NCBI GenBank assembly: GCA_030605835.1 | Contig: JAUWHO010000023.1 | Coordinates: 265,834-329,833 of the forward strand | DNA: 64,000 nucleotides | Reading direction: 5' to 3' | Source: Candidatus Zixiibacteriota bacterium | GTDB lineage: Bacteria > Zixibacteria > MSB-5A5 > DG-27 | Part shown: positions 25,983-34,814 of the stretch, piece after piece | How positions within the stretch are numbered: position 1 is the first letter of the stretch | How the letters are laid out: every line of letters begins with the position of its first letter | The notes under the pieces: model-generated | The model's database searches: none | Told to the model about the DNA's origin: nothing | The model's input: the letters and a program-made list of their open reading frames with translations, nothing else | Program-made: the position numbers and the translations under genes

Positions 25983-27908
25983 GTGAAACCCTTCATCAAA
26001 ATCAGCATCCTGTTGCTGGTGCTCGTTTGCTGGGGGCAAGTATCTTTCGCAGGGTATACAGACCCAGCAACCGTCACGGTGACCAGATGGGCCGACCCCA
26101 ACACCGAGCCGATCACCTATGAGGAGTATATAGCCAGTCGCCATTTCGCGGAGTCCTTCAATTCCACGATGGTCTACGCCTCGTCGGCTCTGGGAGAGAT
26201 GGATATCTGCATCGTGGTGAACGAGTACCTCTATCCCCTGATCGAGACCTCCCTCAACACCTTCTTTGACGATTTGGAGGGAGATGGCTACCTGCTGCAC
26301 GTCTACACTGCCGCAAACAACGGCGACGAGGAGGCCCTGCGTAACCTTCTGATCTCGGAGTGGAATACACACAGTATCACCGGAGTCTTTTTCATCGGGG
26401 ATCTGGCTGTCGCCTGGTATGAGATGGACAACCCTCACCCATGGTACCACGAGGAGTTTCCCATCGACCTTTATTTCATGGACTTAGACGGCACCTGGGG
26501 AGACAGCGACAACGATGGGCTGTATGATTCCCACGGGGGAGAACTTCTGGCGGACATCTACGTCGCCAGGCTCATCGCCTCCAACCTGCAGTACCACGGC
26601 GGCGAGGAAGTCGCTCTAATGACCAACTACTTCGACAAGAACCATCGCTATCGCGCCCGCAGTCTCAGATTGGACGACCGCGGTTTGGCCTTCATCGATG
26701 ATGACTGGTGCTCCTATGGGTGGGAAAACGATCTAGCCCTGGTCTATCCCGACGTTGTGGCAATAACCGAGCCCAACCAGACCAGCCGGAATGAATATGT
26801 CAACCAGATTCAGGGCTCAAGCAACAACCGCTTCGAATATGTCTTCGTCTGTGCTCACTCCTCCCCCAGCCTGAACTCCTTCAGGACCTCCAGTGGTACA
26901 ACTTATTTCTACAATTACGAAATCGAGCCGCTTCCGGTGCAGGCGTTCTTTTACAATCTCTTTGCCTGTTCCAACAGCCGTTACGTCACAAACGACAACA
27001 TGGGGAGCTGGTATGTCCTCGAGAGCCAATATGGCTTGCTTTCGATAGGTAGCACCAAAACCGGCGCCATGCTCAACTTCGAGGACTACTTCGGACCGGT
27101 CAGCGAGGGAGAAACTTTCGGCACCGCTTTCATGTTGTGGGCTCAGGAGAACATGGAGGAGGGAGCCGGGTATGAGAGTCGTCCCTGGTTCTACGGCATG
27201 ACCACTCTGGGAGACCCCACCCTCAAGCCTGCAAGTCACATGGTTTACGACCTGGCTCTGATCTGCAACAACCTTAGCCCGGTTTTCTGTCGAGGTTCGA
27301 ACTTCTACTTCCAGATTACAACCATCAACCAGACCGGCAATCCCATAAACCTGACCATGACTTTCCGCGGCTATGCCGGCTTTAACTGTGACCCTGCTAA
27401 CGTGCTGGTCACTATTCCCAGGAATAAGAATATCCCCGTCGGCACTAACACTAGCAATTACTTCTTCAAGGTGCCGAATGCAGTTGCCCCTGGAGAGTAC
27501 AGCGCCTCAGTGAGCTTTGAATACAACGAGGAGACTTACTTCTGCTGCATGGACGCCACCATCGTTCAGTGTGAGCCCTGGAAATCTGGTGGGAACACCG
27601 CCTGGGAGCTTGTCGAAGTTGAGCGTCCGGAACTTGGACTTCCTGCAGTAAGCGAGCTTCATCAGAACTATCCCAATCCCTTCAACGCTGAGACCAATAT
27701 CAGCTACAGTTTGGCCGAGGCTGGGAACGTCAGCCTCAAGGTCTATGACATTTCTGGTCGTCTGGTGGTTACCGTGTTTGAGGGATATCAGGAGGCCGGC
27801 GAGCATGTTGTGACTTGGGATGCTTCTGGTATCCCCAGCGGCGTCTACTTCTACAAGCTCGCCACTGCAGTTTACACCGCCACCAAGAAGATGAATTTGC
27901 TGAGGTAA
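25983..27908 (+). CDS. Secreted C25-family (gingipain-like) cysteine peptidase with C-terminal sorting domain
   Basis: 641 residues from the GTG at 25983, chosen because AGGAGG lies six bases upstream and a signal peptide follows (MKPFIKISILLLVLVCWGQVSFAG). The peptidase C25 dyad is visible: His292 in FVCAHSSP and Cys329 in LFACSNSRYV, with the preceding FFIGDLAVAWYEM segment resembling the conserved strand before the catalytic region. A beta-sandwich follows, then a sorting domain beginning NYPNPFNAETNISY near residue 562 and ending KKMNLLR. The catalytic spacing and length are within the family range. An arginine or lysine preference cannot be read off. Confidence 0.88.
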   Translation: MKPFIKISILLLVLVCWGQVSFAGYTDPATVTVTRWADPNTEPITYEEYIASRHFAESFNSTMVYASSALGEMDICIVVNEYLYPLIETSLNTFFDDLEGDGYLLHVYTAANNGDEEALRNLLISEWNTHSITGVFFIGDLAVAWYEMDNPHPWYHEEFPIDLYFMDLDGTWGDSDNDGLYDSHGGELLADIYVARLIASNLQYHGGEEVALMTNYFDKNHRYRARSLRLDDRGLAFIDDDWCSYGWENDLALVYPDVVAITEPNQTSRNEYVNQIQGSSNNRFEYVFVCAHSSPSLNSFRTSSGTTYFYNYEIEPLPVQAFFYNLFACSNSRYVTNDNMGSWYVLESQYGLLSIGSTKTGAMLNFEDYFGPVSEGETFGTAFMLWAQENMEEGAGYESRPWFYGMTTLGDPTLKPASHMVYDLALICNNLSPVFCRGSNFYFQITTINQTGNPINLTMTFRGYAGFNCDPANVLVTIPRNKNIPVGTNTSNYFFKVPNAVAPGEYSASVSFEYNEETYFCCMDATIVQCEPWKSGGNTAWELVEVERPELGLPAVSELHQNYPNPFNAETNISYSLAEAGNVSLKVYDISGRLVVTVFEGYQEAGEHVVTWDASGIPSGVYFYKLATAVYTATKKMNLLR

Positions 27909-28350
27909 GCACAGCCTGCATCAGTGAGCACATCCCGGCTGGGGTAGGAGTTGGACTCCTGCCCCGGACTCAACCTGTTGGTCACGGATGCCCTCATCCG
28001 TGACCTTCTGGATATCGGACGAGGCGTCTCGTACCCACCTGTGGCGGGGCAACAACAGATGCATCCGAGTTAGGGCAGTCGTTCGACCCGTATGAGGAGT
28101 TGAACTCCTGCGCCATTTTCGAATCGACATCTACCGTTGGACTTCTTTGCACTGCCATTAGCAGATGATTAGCACTTGACAATCTAAGCGGTTATCATTA
28201 GTTTTTTGCAGGTCGATAAATTTGCAGGAGGTAGATGCCCTTTTGAACCGCGGTCTGATCGAGAATCTGTTTTTGCTATCTCGGTAGTCTTTTGACGCCG
28301 TATATTCTCCGAGTGGGAGATCTCTGAGGTTCAATACCTAGGGCAGTCAG
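27909..28350. other. Intergenic region with palindromes
   Basis: 442 bases without a gene, containing three inverted repeats: 27980-28005, 28019-28032 and a TAGGAGTTGGACTCCTG element near 27945. Isolated TTGACA at 28176 has no acceptable -10 box. The lipid A operon promoter should be here, but I cannot fix it. Confidence 0.5.
27980..28005. repeat. Perfect hairpin palindrome
   Basis: GGTCACGGATG - CCCT - CATCCGTGACC, 11-base-pair stem, no U tract. Core CGGATG/CATCCG is shared with the hairpin at 32788-32813. Confidence 0.7.
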
Positions 28351-29763
28351 ATGCGACGCTTACAGAGAACCTTGAAAGAGCCTGCCAGCTTCTCCGGCGT
28401 GGGAATACACACCGGTAACCAATGTACCGTCACCTTCAAGCCAGCGCCGATCGACCACGGAATTGTCTTTGTACGCACCGACCTCAAGGGGAATCCCGAA
28501 GTTCCTGCCGATATCGACAACGTGGTCGAGCTCGCCCGGGGCACGACTCTGAGTTGCAATGGCGTCAAAGTCTGCACTGTCGAGCACGTTCTGGCGTCGC
28601 TCGCCGGCTTGGAGATTGACAACGCCATCATTGAGCTGGACAACAACGAGCCTCCGGTCGGTGATGGTAGCTCCCTGCAATTTACCGAGGCGATTCTGAA
28701 AGCCGGGATTTCCGAGCAAGATGCCGTCAGAAATATCCTGGAAATCGACACCCCCATCTACTACTCCGAGCCGGAACGTGGGGTGGACTTAGTCGCTCTC
28801 CCCTCCGACGATTTCCGCATCACCTTCATGGTTGACTATCGCAATCCCGCCCTGGGAACCCAGTACACCTTTCTAGCCTCTTTAGAGGAGGAATTCGTCG
28901 AAGAGTTTGCCCCCGCGAGGACCTTCTGCTTTCTGCAGGAGGCCGAGCAGCTCAAAGACCAGGGAATCATCAAAGGTGGTAAGCTGGACAACGCCCTCAT
29001 CGTCTGCGACGGACAACCCTCGCCTCAACAGCTACGACAACTGGGGGAGAAATTCGGCATAGAGGAAGAATTATTCGTGGGCAAAAGCGGAATCCTGAAC
29101 GATAAACCACTGCGATTCCCCAACGAACTGGTGCGCCACAAGGCCTTAGATCTATTAGGGGATTTGGCTCTAATTGGCGTTCCCATCAGAGCCCACGTTC
29201 TGGCGGCACGTTCCGGACATGCTGCCAATGTGGCTCTGACTAAAAAGGTCAAGGACTTCTACCAGAAGAAAAAGATCGCCAAGAGATACCAGCAACGAGA
29301 AATCAAGGAGGGGGAGTATTTCCTGGACATCGAGGCCATCATGCGCTTCCTGCCCCATCGTTATCCCTTTCTTTTGGTCGACCGCGTCATTGACATGGTC
29401 GTCGGGAAAAAAGTCGTAGCCATCAAGAACGTGTCTGTCAACGAGATGTTCTTCCTGGGACACTTCCCGGCCCGACGGGTGATGCCGGCGGTGCTAGTCG
29501 TCGAAGCCATGGCTCAAACCGGAGGGATTCTCTTGATGCACAGTTACCCGGAACCCGGAAAGAAGCTGCCTTTCTTCACCGGGATAGACAAGGCAAAATT
29601 CAAAAAGCCGGTGGTGCCGGGAGACCAGCTCTGGCTGGAGGCGGAGGTGCAGAATCGGAGACAAGATTTCTGGAAGATGAAAACCCGCGCCCTTGTGGGG
29701 GGGGAGGTGGTCGCAGAGGCGCTGCTCTCCTGTATGGCGGTAGAAAAAGAGAGTTGGGACTAA
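28351..29763 (+). CDS. lpxC/fabZ: Bifunctional UDP-3-O-acyl-GlcNAc deacetylase / 3-hydroxyacyl-ACP dehydratase (LpxC-FabZ fusion)
   Basis: 470 residues carrying two enzymes. LpxC (about 1-300): the zinc site is H79 in TVEHVLASL, H263 and D267 in RHKALDLLGD, and the catalytic H290 in RSGHAANV. FabZ (about 325-470): catalytic H336 in LPHRYPFLLVDR and E385 in VVEAMAQTG. LpxC commits to lipid A and FabZ supplies the fatty acid elongation cycle that competes for the same acyl precursor, so the fusion ties the two. This fusion is characteristic of the Bacteroidetes/FCB side of the tree. First gene of the lipid A operon; lpxA starts inside its 3' end. Confidence 0.97.
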   Translation: MRRLQRTLKEPASFSGVGIHTGNQCTVTFKPAPIDHGIVFVRTDLKGNPEVPADIDNVVELARGTTLSCNGVKVCTVEHVLASLAGLEIDNAIIELDNNEPPVGDGSSLQFTEAILKAGISEQDAVRNILEIDTPIYYSEPERGVDLVALPSDDFRITFMVDYRNPALGTQYTFLASLEEEFVEEFAPARTFCFLQEAEQLKDQGIIKGGKLDNALIVCDGQPSPQQLRQLGEKFGIEEELFVGKSGILNDKPLRFPNELVRHKALDLLGDLALIGVPIRAHVLAARSGHAANVALTKKVKDFYQKKKIAKRYQQREIKEGEYFLDIEAIMRFLPHRYPFLLVDRVIDMVVGKKVVAIKNVSVNEMFFLGHFPARRVMPAVLVVEAMAQTGGILLMHSYPEPGKKLPFFTGIDKAKFKKPVVPGDQLWLEAEVQNRRQDFWKMKTRALVGGEVVAEALLSCMAVEKESWD

Positions 29764-30557
29764 TCGCAAAGAAAAAAACGACCGGGGTTAAAATCCACAG
29801 CACCGCCATCGTGGATGAGACCGCCGAGTTGGGCTCCGGAGTTGAAGTTGGCCCTTTCAGCATAATCGGCGAGGGGGTCAAAATCGGTGATGGTAGCAAA
29901 ATCGCCTCCCACGTTCTCATCGACAACGGCACCATTCTCGGCAAGAACTGTCACATCCATCACGGCGCGGTCCTGGGAACCATCCCTCAAGACCTGAAAT
30001 TCGAAGGAGAGAAGACCATCCTGAGGTTGGGGGACAACAACGTCGTCAGAGAATATGCCACCCTGAATCGCGGCACCGAAGAGCGGGGCGAGACCACCAT
30101 CGGTTCGGGATGTCTCCTTATGGCGTACTCTCACGTCGCCCACGACTGCGTAGTCGGTAACAACGTCATTCTGGCTAACTGTGTGAACTTCGCCGGCCAC
30201 GTGAGGATCGGAGATTTCGCCATAATCGGGGGATTGGTGCCGGTGCACCAGTTCGTCCACGTCGGGGAGCACGCCATAATCGGTGGTGGATACCGGGTCC
30301 CCAAGGATGTCTGCCCCTACTCCATGGTCGCCGGCAACCCCCTGAAAACCACCGGGCTCAATCTAGTGGGATTGAAACGTAGAGGTTTCTCAACTGAGGC
30401 AATCAGAATTCTGAAGCAGGCTTTCAAGCTCCTCTTCTTCTCGAATTTGAATACCACCCAGGCACTGGAGGCAATCGAGGCTAACATGGAGGCAAGCCCG
30501 GAGGTCTTGAAACTGATCGAATTTGTGCGAAAAAGCGAGAGAGGCATCACCAAGTGA
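29754..30557 (+). CDS. lpxA: UDP-N-acetylglucosamine acyltransferase
   Basis: 267 residues of left-handed parallel beta-helix hexapeptide repeats: VKIHSTAIVDETAELGSGVEVGPFSIIGEGVKIGD, GAVLGTIPQDLKF and the conserved catalytic region SHVAHDC (His near residue 124). The C-terminal helical domain (GLKRRGFSTEAIRILKQAFKLLF) is normal. It starts at TTG overlapping the end of the LpxC/FabZ frame by 10 bases, so translation is coupled. It acylates the 3-position of UDP-GlcNAc (or its amino analogue, see the following dehydrogenase). Confidence 0.97.
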   Translation: MGLIAKKKTTGVKIHSTAIVDETAELGSGVEVGPFSIIGEGVKIGDGSKIASHVLIDNGTILGKNCHIHHGAVLGTIPQDLKFEGEKTILRLGDNNVVREYATLNRGTEERGETTIGSGCLLMAYSHVAHDCVVGNNVILANCVNFAGHVRIGDFAIIGGLVPVHQFVHVGEHAIIGGGYRVPKDVCPYSMVAGNPLKTTGLNLVGLKRRGFSTEAIRILKQAFKLLFFSNLNTTQALEAIEANMEASPEVLKLIEFVRKSERGITK

Positions 30558-30579
30558 GCTGTGAGATTATCTGCATTGA

Positions 30580-30612
30580 CCCCTCGGACCTGCCCGGGGG
30601 CGTTTTTCTTTC
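30580..30612 (+). terminator. Possible weak terminator or attenuator
   Basis: A GC-rich arm CCCCTCGG / CCCGGGGGC followed by GTTTTTCTTTCT, between lpxA and the dehydrogenase gene. The stem is imperfect, so read-through is likely. Confidence 0.35.
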
Positions 30613-30630
30613 TGGCAGGGAGGGATCGAG

Positions 30631-31629
30631 TTGCTGAGAGCTGGGGTGATCGGCGTCGGGCGCCTGGGGTCAGCACACGCCGGCTGTTATGCGAAAATTC
30701 CTGAAGTCGAATTGGTCGGGATTTTCGATTCCGACAAAAAGCTTCGGGAGCAGGTTGCAGGACGTCATGGATGTGAGGCCTACCCCTCCCTGGATTCACT
30801 ATTGGGAGAGATCGACATCGCCAGTGTCGCCGTCCCCACCATCTCCCATTTCGAGGTGGCAGAACCGTGCCTGAACAAGGGGGTGCATGTTTTAATAGAA
30901 AAGCCCCTCACAACAACTCTGTCCGAAGCTGAACAACTGTTAAGGCTGTCCCAAAAGAGGGGCTTAAAGCTGCAGGTGGGGCACATCGAGAGGTTCAACC
31001 CCGCATTCTTGGCCGCTAAAGAGCATATCGAAAAGCCGATGTTCATCGAGACCCATCGTCTGGCGCAGTTCAACCCCCGGGGAACTGACGTCGATGTGGT
31101 TCTGGACTTGATGATTCACGATCTGGATCTGATTTCCCACGTGGTCGGGCAACCCATGACTGATCTCCAAGCCTCCGGTGTAGAGGTGATCACAGAGAGT
31201 GATGATATTGCCAACGTCCGCCTGAACTTCGAAGGCGGGTGTGTCGCCAACCTCACCGCCAGCAGAATCTCCGCCAAAAGTATGCGTAAGATGCGCCTCT
31301 TCCAGAGGGATGCCTATATCTCCATCGATTTCCTCAATCGGAAGAGTGAGCTTTACAAACTGATCTCCATCGGGGAGGGAGATTCGAAGGTGGCAGAGGA
31401 AACCATTGTGGGAAAAATTCCTGTTGCTGACTCGGGTAAAACTATCCTGTACAGTAAATTGCGAATTGAGGAGGCGGATATGCTTCTCACGGAGGTGAGC
31501 TCGTTTGTGCGGGCGGTGAAGGAGGACACCACTCCCGAGGTGCCCCCGGAGGAGGGCTTGGAGGCCTTAAGGTTAGCCTTAACTACGATCGAAGCGATAA
31601 GCTCCCACAAAAAAAGCCTCTCGGTTTAG
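30631..31629 (+). CDS. Gfo/Idh/MocA-family NAD(P)-dependent sugar dehydrogenase (GnnA-like position)
   Basis: 332 residues with the N-terminal Rossmann motif VIGVGRLGSAHAGCYAKI, the EKPLTTTLSEAEQL segment (residues about 91-104) that contains the conserved Glu-Lys-Pro, and the second-domain LMIHDLDLISH stretch. It begins at TTG. In organisms that make 2,3-diamino lipid A, GnnA is a dehydrogenase of this family encoded between lpxA and lpxB, exactly this position. The partner aminotransferase GnnB is not in the window, so the assignment to UDP-GlcNAc 3-dehydrogenase is an inference, and other lipid A-linked Gfo/Idh enzymes remain possible. Confidence 0.72.
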   Translation: MLRAGVIGVGRLGSAHAGCYAKIPEVELVGIFDSDKKLREQVAGRHGCEAYPSLDSLLGEIDIASVAVPTISHFEVAEPCLNKGVHVLIEKPLTTTLSEAEQLLRLSQKRGLKLQVGHIERFNPAFLAAKEHIEKPMFIETHRLAQFNPRGTDVDVVLDLMIHDLDLISHVVGQPMTDLQASGVEVITESDDIANVRLNFEGGCVANLTASRISAKSMRKMRLFQRDAYISIDFLNRKSELYKLISIGEGDSKVAEETIVGKIPVADSGKTILYSKLRIEEADMLLTEVSSFVRAVKEDTTPEVPPEEGLEALRLALTTIEAISSHKKSLSV

Positions 31630-31631
31630 TT

Positions 31632-32771
31632 ATGCCCCCGAGTAAAACCGTATTCATCGTCGCCGGTGAAGCCTCCGGAGACCTGCACGCCGGGAAGCTG
31701 GCTGAAAACCTCCGGCAACTGCAACCCTCGGTGACAATGCTCGGCCTCGGGGGAGAACAGATGAGAGCCGCCGGGGTGCAACTGCTCTTTCACGTTGAAC
31801 AGCTCTCCTTTATGGGGTTTTTCGAGGTCTTATCTCACCTGCCTTTTATGAGAAAGGTGATGAAGACCACCGTGGACGCGTTGAGAAGAGAGAAGCCGGA
31901 TGTCCTCATCTTGGTCGATTACCCCGGCTTCAACCTGCGGTTGGCAAAAAAGGCCAGGACGATGGGACTCAAGGTGATGTACTACATCAGCCCCCAGATC
32001 TGGGCCTGGGGGAAGAACCGTTTGGGAAAGATCAAAAGTACCGTAGATAAGATGGTCGTCATTCTCCCCTTTGAGGAGGAGCTATACCGAAAGGCCGGAG
32101 TCGATGTCGAGTTCGTGGGGCACCCCCTCTTAGAGGAGATAAATTTCAATCCCGACAGAGAGGCGTTCTGCGGGAGATTGAACATACCACCAGATAAGCT
32201 GATACTGGGGCTTTTGCCCGGCTCTCGCCCTCAGGAGCTGAGAAGAATTCTCCCGATTATGCTCAAATCCGCAGTGGCGGTGATGAAGGATTCTCCCCAG
32301 ATAGTCCCAGTCATCGGGCTTGCTCCCACTCTGAAGAAGGAACAAATAGAGCCGTATTTCAGAAGCTCTACAACAGAGTTCAGAGTAACACAGAGGGACA
32401 TCTACGAACTGATGAGGCACTCCCACCTGATGATGGTCGCCTCCGGAACTGCCACTCTGGAGAGCGCAATAGTCGCTACCCCGTTTGTCATTGTTTACAA
32501 AACCTCCTTTCTCACATATCTTTTGGCCAGAAGGATGATTACAATTCCTTACATAGGGTTGGTGAACGTAATAGCGGGCAGAAAAATCGTCCCGGAGTTC
32601 GTCCAGAATCAAGCCGGGCCGGAAGTAATCGCTGCCGAGCTCCTCTCCTTTCTAAAAGACGAAGACAAATACAATCATTTGAAGGGCGAGCTTGGGAAGA
32701 TCAAGGGGAGACTGGGCGAGCCGGGAGCCTCCCGGAGGGCGACACAGATTGCCTGTGATATGATGAATTGA
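31632..32771 (+). CDS. lpxB: Lipid A disaccharide synthase
   Basis: 379 residues, GT19. Motifs: FIVAGEASGDLHAG at the N-terminus, LVDYPGFNLRLAKKA, YYISPQIWAWGKNRLGKIK, and in the C-terminal half LLPGSRPQELRRILP and the ASGTATLESAI region, which binds the UDP moiety. Condenses UDP-diacylglucosamine with lipid X. Starts two bases after the dehydrogenase stop, so it is part of the same operon. Confidence 0.97.
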   Translation: MPPSKTVFIVAGEASGDLHAGKLAENLRQLQPSVTMLGLGGEQMRAAGVQLLFHVEQLSFMGFFEVLSHLPFMRKVMKTTVDALRREKPDVLILVDYPGFNLRLAKKARTMGLKVMYYISPQIWAWGKNRLGKIKSTVDKMVVILPFEEELYRKAGVDVEFVGHPLLEEINFNPDREAFCGRLNIPPDKLILGLLPGSRPQELRRILPIMLKSAVAVMKDSPQIVPVIGLAPTLKKEQIEPYFRSSTTEFRVTQRDIYELMRHSHLMMVASGTATLESAIVATPFVIVYKTSFLTYLLARRMITIPYIGLVNVIAGRKIVPEFVQNQAGPEVIAAELLSFLKDEDKYNHLKGELGKIKGRLGEPGASRRATQIACDMMN

Positions 32772-32787
32772 AAAACGTGGCTGGGGC

Positions 32788-32813
32788 GGTATCGGATGAG
32801 GCCATCCGATACC
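32788..32813. repeat. Perfect hairpin palindrome
   Basis: GGTATCGGATG - AGGC - CATCCGATACC in the lpxB-acyltransferase gap; 11-base-pair stem. Shares the CGGATG/CATCCG core with 27980-28005. No U tract. Confidence 0.7.
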
Positions 32814-32829
32814 AACGAAAGAAATCAAG

Positions 32830-33495
32830 GTGAGGAAACAGGATTTCGGACTCAAAGATAGATTGCTCCTATGGCTGGTCTCATCTCTGGGTCCAGTTTT
32901 GCTTTTGGCTTTCGGAAAGACCTGGCGAATCACCTGGGTCGGAAATGAGAGCCTCAGGGAGATAAGAGATCGGGGGGGCAAGGTTCTCTATGCCTCCTGG
33001 CACAAGAACATCCTGCCGCTGGCATATTTCTACCGTAAACAGGGCCTTCACATCATGATAAGCGAACATCGGGATGGGGAGTTCATCGCTCGCACCGTCA
33101 AGAGGCTCGGTTTTCATCCACTGAGAGGTTCAAGCACACGCGGAGGCTCCAAAGCCTTATTCGAGATGTCCCAGGTGGGCAGAAGGGGATTCGATGCTGC
33201 CATAACCCCGGACGGGCCTAAGGGACCAAAACATGAGGTCCAGCCGGGGACGGTCGTTATCGCCTCCCGAGCCAATCTGCCGGTAGTTCCGGTGGCGGTG
33301 TCTGCAACACCATGCTGGAAACTCAAGAGCTGGGATAATTTCATCATTCCGAAGCCGTTGTCCAGGGTTGTTATCTCGATCGGGAAGCCCCTACACCTAC
33401 CGGAGAAGTTCGAGGAGTTCGAAATCGAGTCCCTGTGTCAAAGAGTAAAAGAGCACCTCGATGAGAATGAGGCACAGGCCAAGAACTTCTTTTAG
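32830..33495 (+). CDS. DUF374-family lysophospholipid/lipid A-type acyltransferase
   Basis: 221 residues, GTG start. Hallmarks of the DUF374 acyltransferases: ASWHKNILPLAYFY with the catalytic His, SEHRDGEFIARTVKRLGFHPLRGSSTRGGSKAL, and the TPDGPKGPKHEVQPGTVVIAS block. This family often replaces LpxL/LpxM-type secondary acyltransferases of lipid A in the operons of Chlorobi-like bacteria. It lies between lpxB and waaA, which supports a role in Kdo-lipid A acylation; biochemical activity is inferred. Confidence 0.85.
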   Translation: MRKQDFGLKDRLLLWLVSSLGPVLLLAFGKTWRITWVGNESLREIRDRGGKVLYASWHKNILPLAYFYRKQGLHIMISEHRDGEFIARTVKRLGFHPLRGSSTRGGSKALFEMSQVGRRGFDAAITPDGPKGPKHEVQPGTVVIASRANLPVVPVAVSATPCWKLKSWDNFIIPKPLSRVVISIGKPLHLPEKFEEFEIESLCQRVKEHLDENEAQAKNFF

Positions 33496-33511
33496 AGGTT
33501 GAGAATAGACG

Positions 33512-34807
33512 ATGCTAGCGATATACAATCTCATTTTTCTCCTCGCCACTTTGATTTCCTCACCGGTATTATTGTATTTGGCAATCGTGCGAGGTCATTC
33601 TCTCAAGGAACGTTTGGGCTTTCACGATAAAGACGCTCTAACCTCTTTGGGTGATAGACCGAGAGTCTGGTTTCACGCCGCCTCCGTGGGGGAGGTCAAG
33701 GTTTTGGCCGCCTTTCTGCCTCACTTCAAATCTGAGTTCCCCGATTATGAGATCCTGATTTCGACTACCACCAAGACCGGTAAGGCTCAGGCGAAAAGGT
33801 TAATCCGAGAAGCCGATTTCTTCACCTACCTCCCCATCGACCTTTATTGGTGCGTGAAGAAGGCGTTGAGAAGCTTGAATCCACAGGCTTTGGTGATCGT
33901 GGAGACGGAACTCTGGCCGAATCTCTTAGTTGTGGCCAGAAAACTCAACATCAAGGTCTTTCTGATCAACGGACGGATTTCCGCTAAATCTTTTCCCAGG
34001 TATAGGAAGTTCAAGTTCTTTTTCGCCTCGGTTCTCTCCGGCGTGGATACCTTCTTCATGCAAACTGAAACTGACCAGGAGCGGATCGTGGGGATTGGGG
34101 GCCCCCCTGAAAAAGTGAAGATCCTCGGCAACACCAAGTTCGATTACCTTTCCCTGAAGGAGGGCTTGATCGACAAAGATAAACAACGCTACCTCAACAA
34201 GTTGCTTTCCCGATGGCAAATCGTCGTTGCCGGCTCCACCCGGCGCGGGGAAGAGCAGGTAGTTCTGGATGCTTTCCGCACTCTGAAATCCAATCGCAAG
34301 AACACTCTCTTGATTCTGGCCCCGAGACACCTCTCCAGATTGAAGGAGGTGGAGTCGTTGTTGAAGAAGGGAAAGTGGCGTTTCCTTCGTCGTCGTCAGC
34401 TGGAAAAGGTCAAAGGGGATAACTCCTTGGAGGTCATTCTCTTAGATACTATGGGGGAGCTTTTGACATTCTATTCTCTGGCAAAAGTGGCCTTTGTCGG
34501 TGGGAGCTTGGTGCCGGTTGGAGGACACGACCCCTTGGAGCCGGCGGCCTTTGCGGTGCCGGTGCTGTTCGGGCCCCATATGGAAAACGCCGCCGACTCC
34601 AGAGATCTGCTTTTGAAATCCGGAGGTGCTCTGGAGGTCAAAAACGGTGCTGAGCTGGCGGATAGTTTGGTGGAGCTTTTCAGCAACGAGGACAAGCGAC
34701 GAAGTATGGGGCTCTCCGCTCAGAGAGTGATTGAGGAGAACTCCGGCACCTGCTCGAAGATAGTCGAAATCTTGAAAGCCAAGCTGAGCGCTGGCCCGAA
34801 GCGTTAG
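33512..34807 (+). CDS. waaA: 3-deoxy-D-manno-octulosonic acid (Kdo) transferase
   Basis: 431 residues with an N-terminal membrane anchor (IYNLIFLLATLISSPVLLYLAI) and the GT30 domain: VWFHAASVGEVKVLAAFLPHF, LVIVETELWPNLL, FLINGRISAKSF and the C-terminal KVAFVGGSLVPVGGHDPLEPAAFAVPVLFGP. Adds one or more Kdo residues to tetraacyl lipid IVA. GAGG is placed upstream of the ATG. Follows the acyltransferase by 16 bases. Confidence 0.96.
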   Translation: MLAIYNLIFLLATLISSPVLLYLAIVRGHSLKERLGFHDKDALTSLGDRPRVWFHAASVGEVKVLAAFLPHFKSEFPDYEILISTTTKTGKAQAKRLIREADFFTYLPIDLYWCVKKALRSLNPQALVIVETELWPNLLVVARKLNIKVFLINGRISAKSFPRYRKFKFFFASVLSGVDTFFMQTETDQERIVGIGGPPEKVKILGNTKFDYLSLKEGLIDKDKQRYLNKLLSRWQIVVAGSTRRGEEQVVLDAFRTLKSNRKNTLLILAPRHLSRLKEVESLLKKGKWRFLRRRQLEKVKGDNSLEVILLDTMGELLTFYSLAKVAFVGGSLVPVGGHDPLEPAAFAVPVLFGPHMENAADSRDLLLKSGGALEVKNGAELADSLVELFSNEDKRRSMGLSAQRVIEENSGTCSKIVEILKAKLSAGPKR

Positions 34808-34814
34808 CCGTTGG

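Noticed and set aside
27920-28180. Possible tRNA or CRISPR-like repeats before lpxC
   Set aside because: The inverted repeats are single hairpins without regular spacing and no tRNA-type TTCRANNC arm fits.
28176-28198. TTGACA at 28176 as the lipid A operon promoter
   Set aside because: The nearest TATCAT is only 11 bases away and the 16-18 base position has no TATAAT-like sequence.
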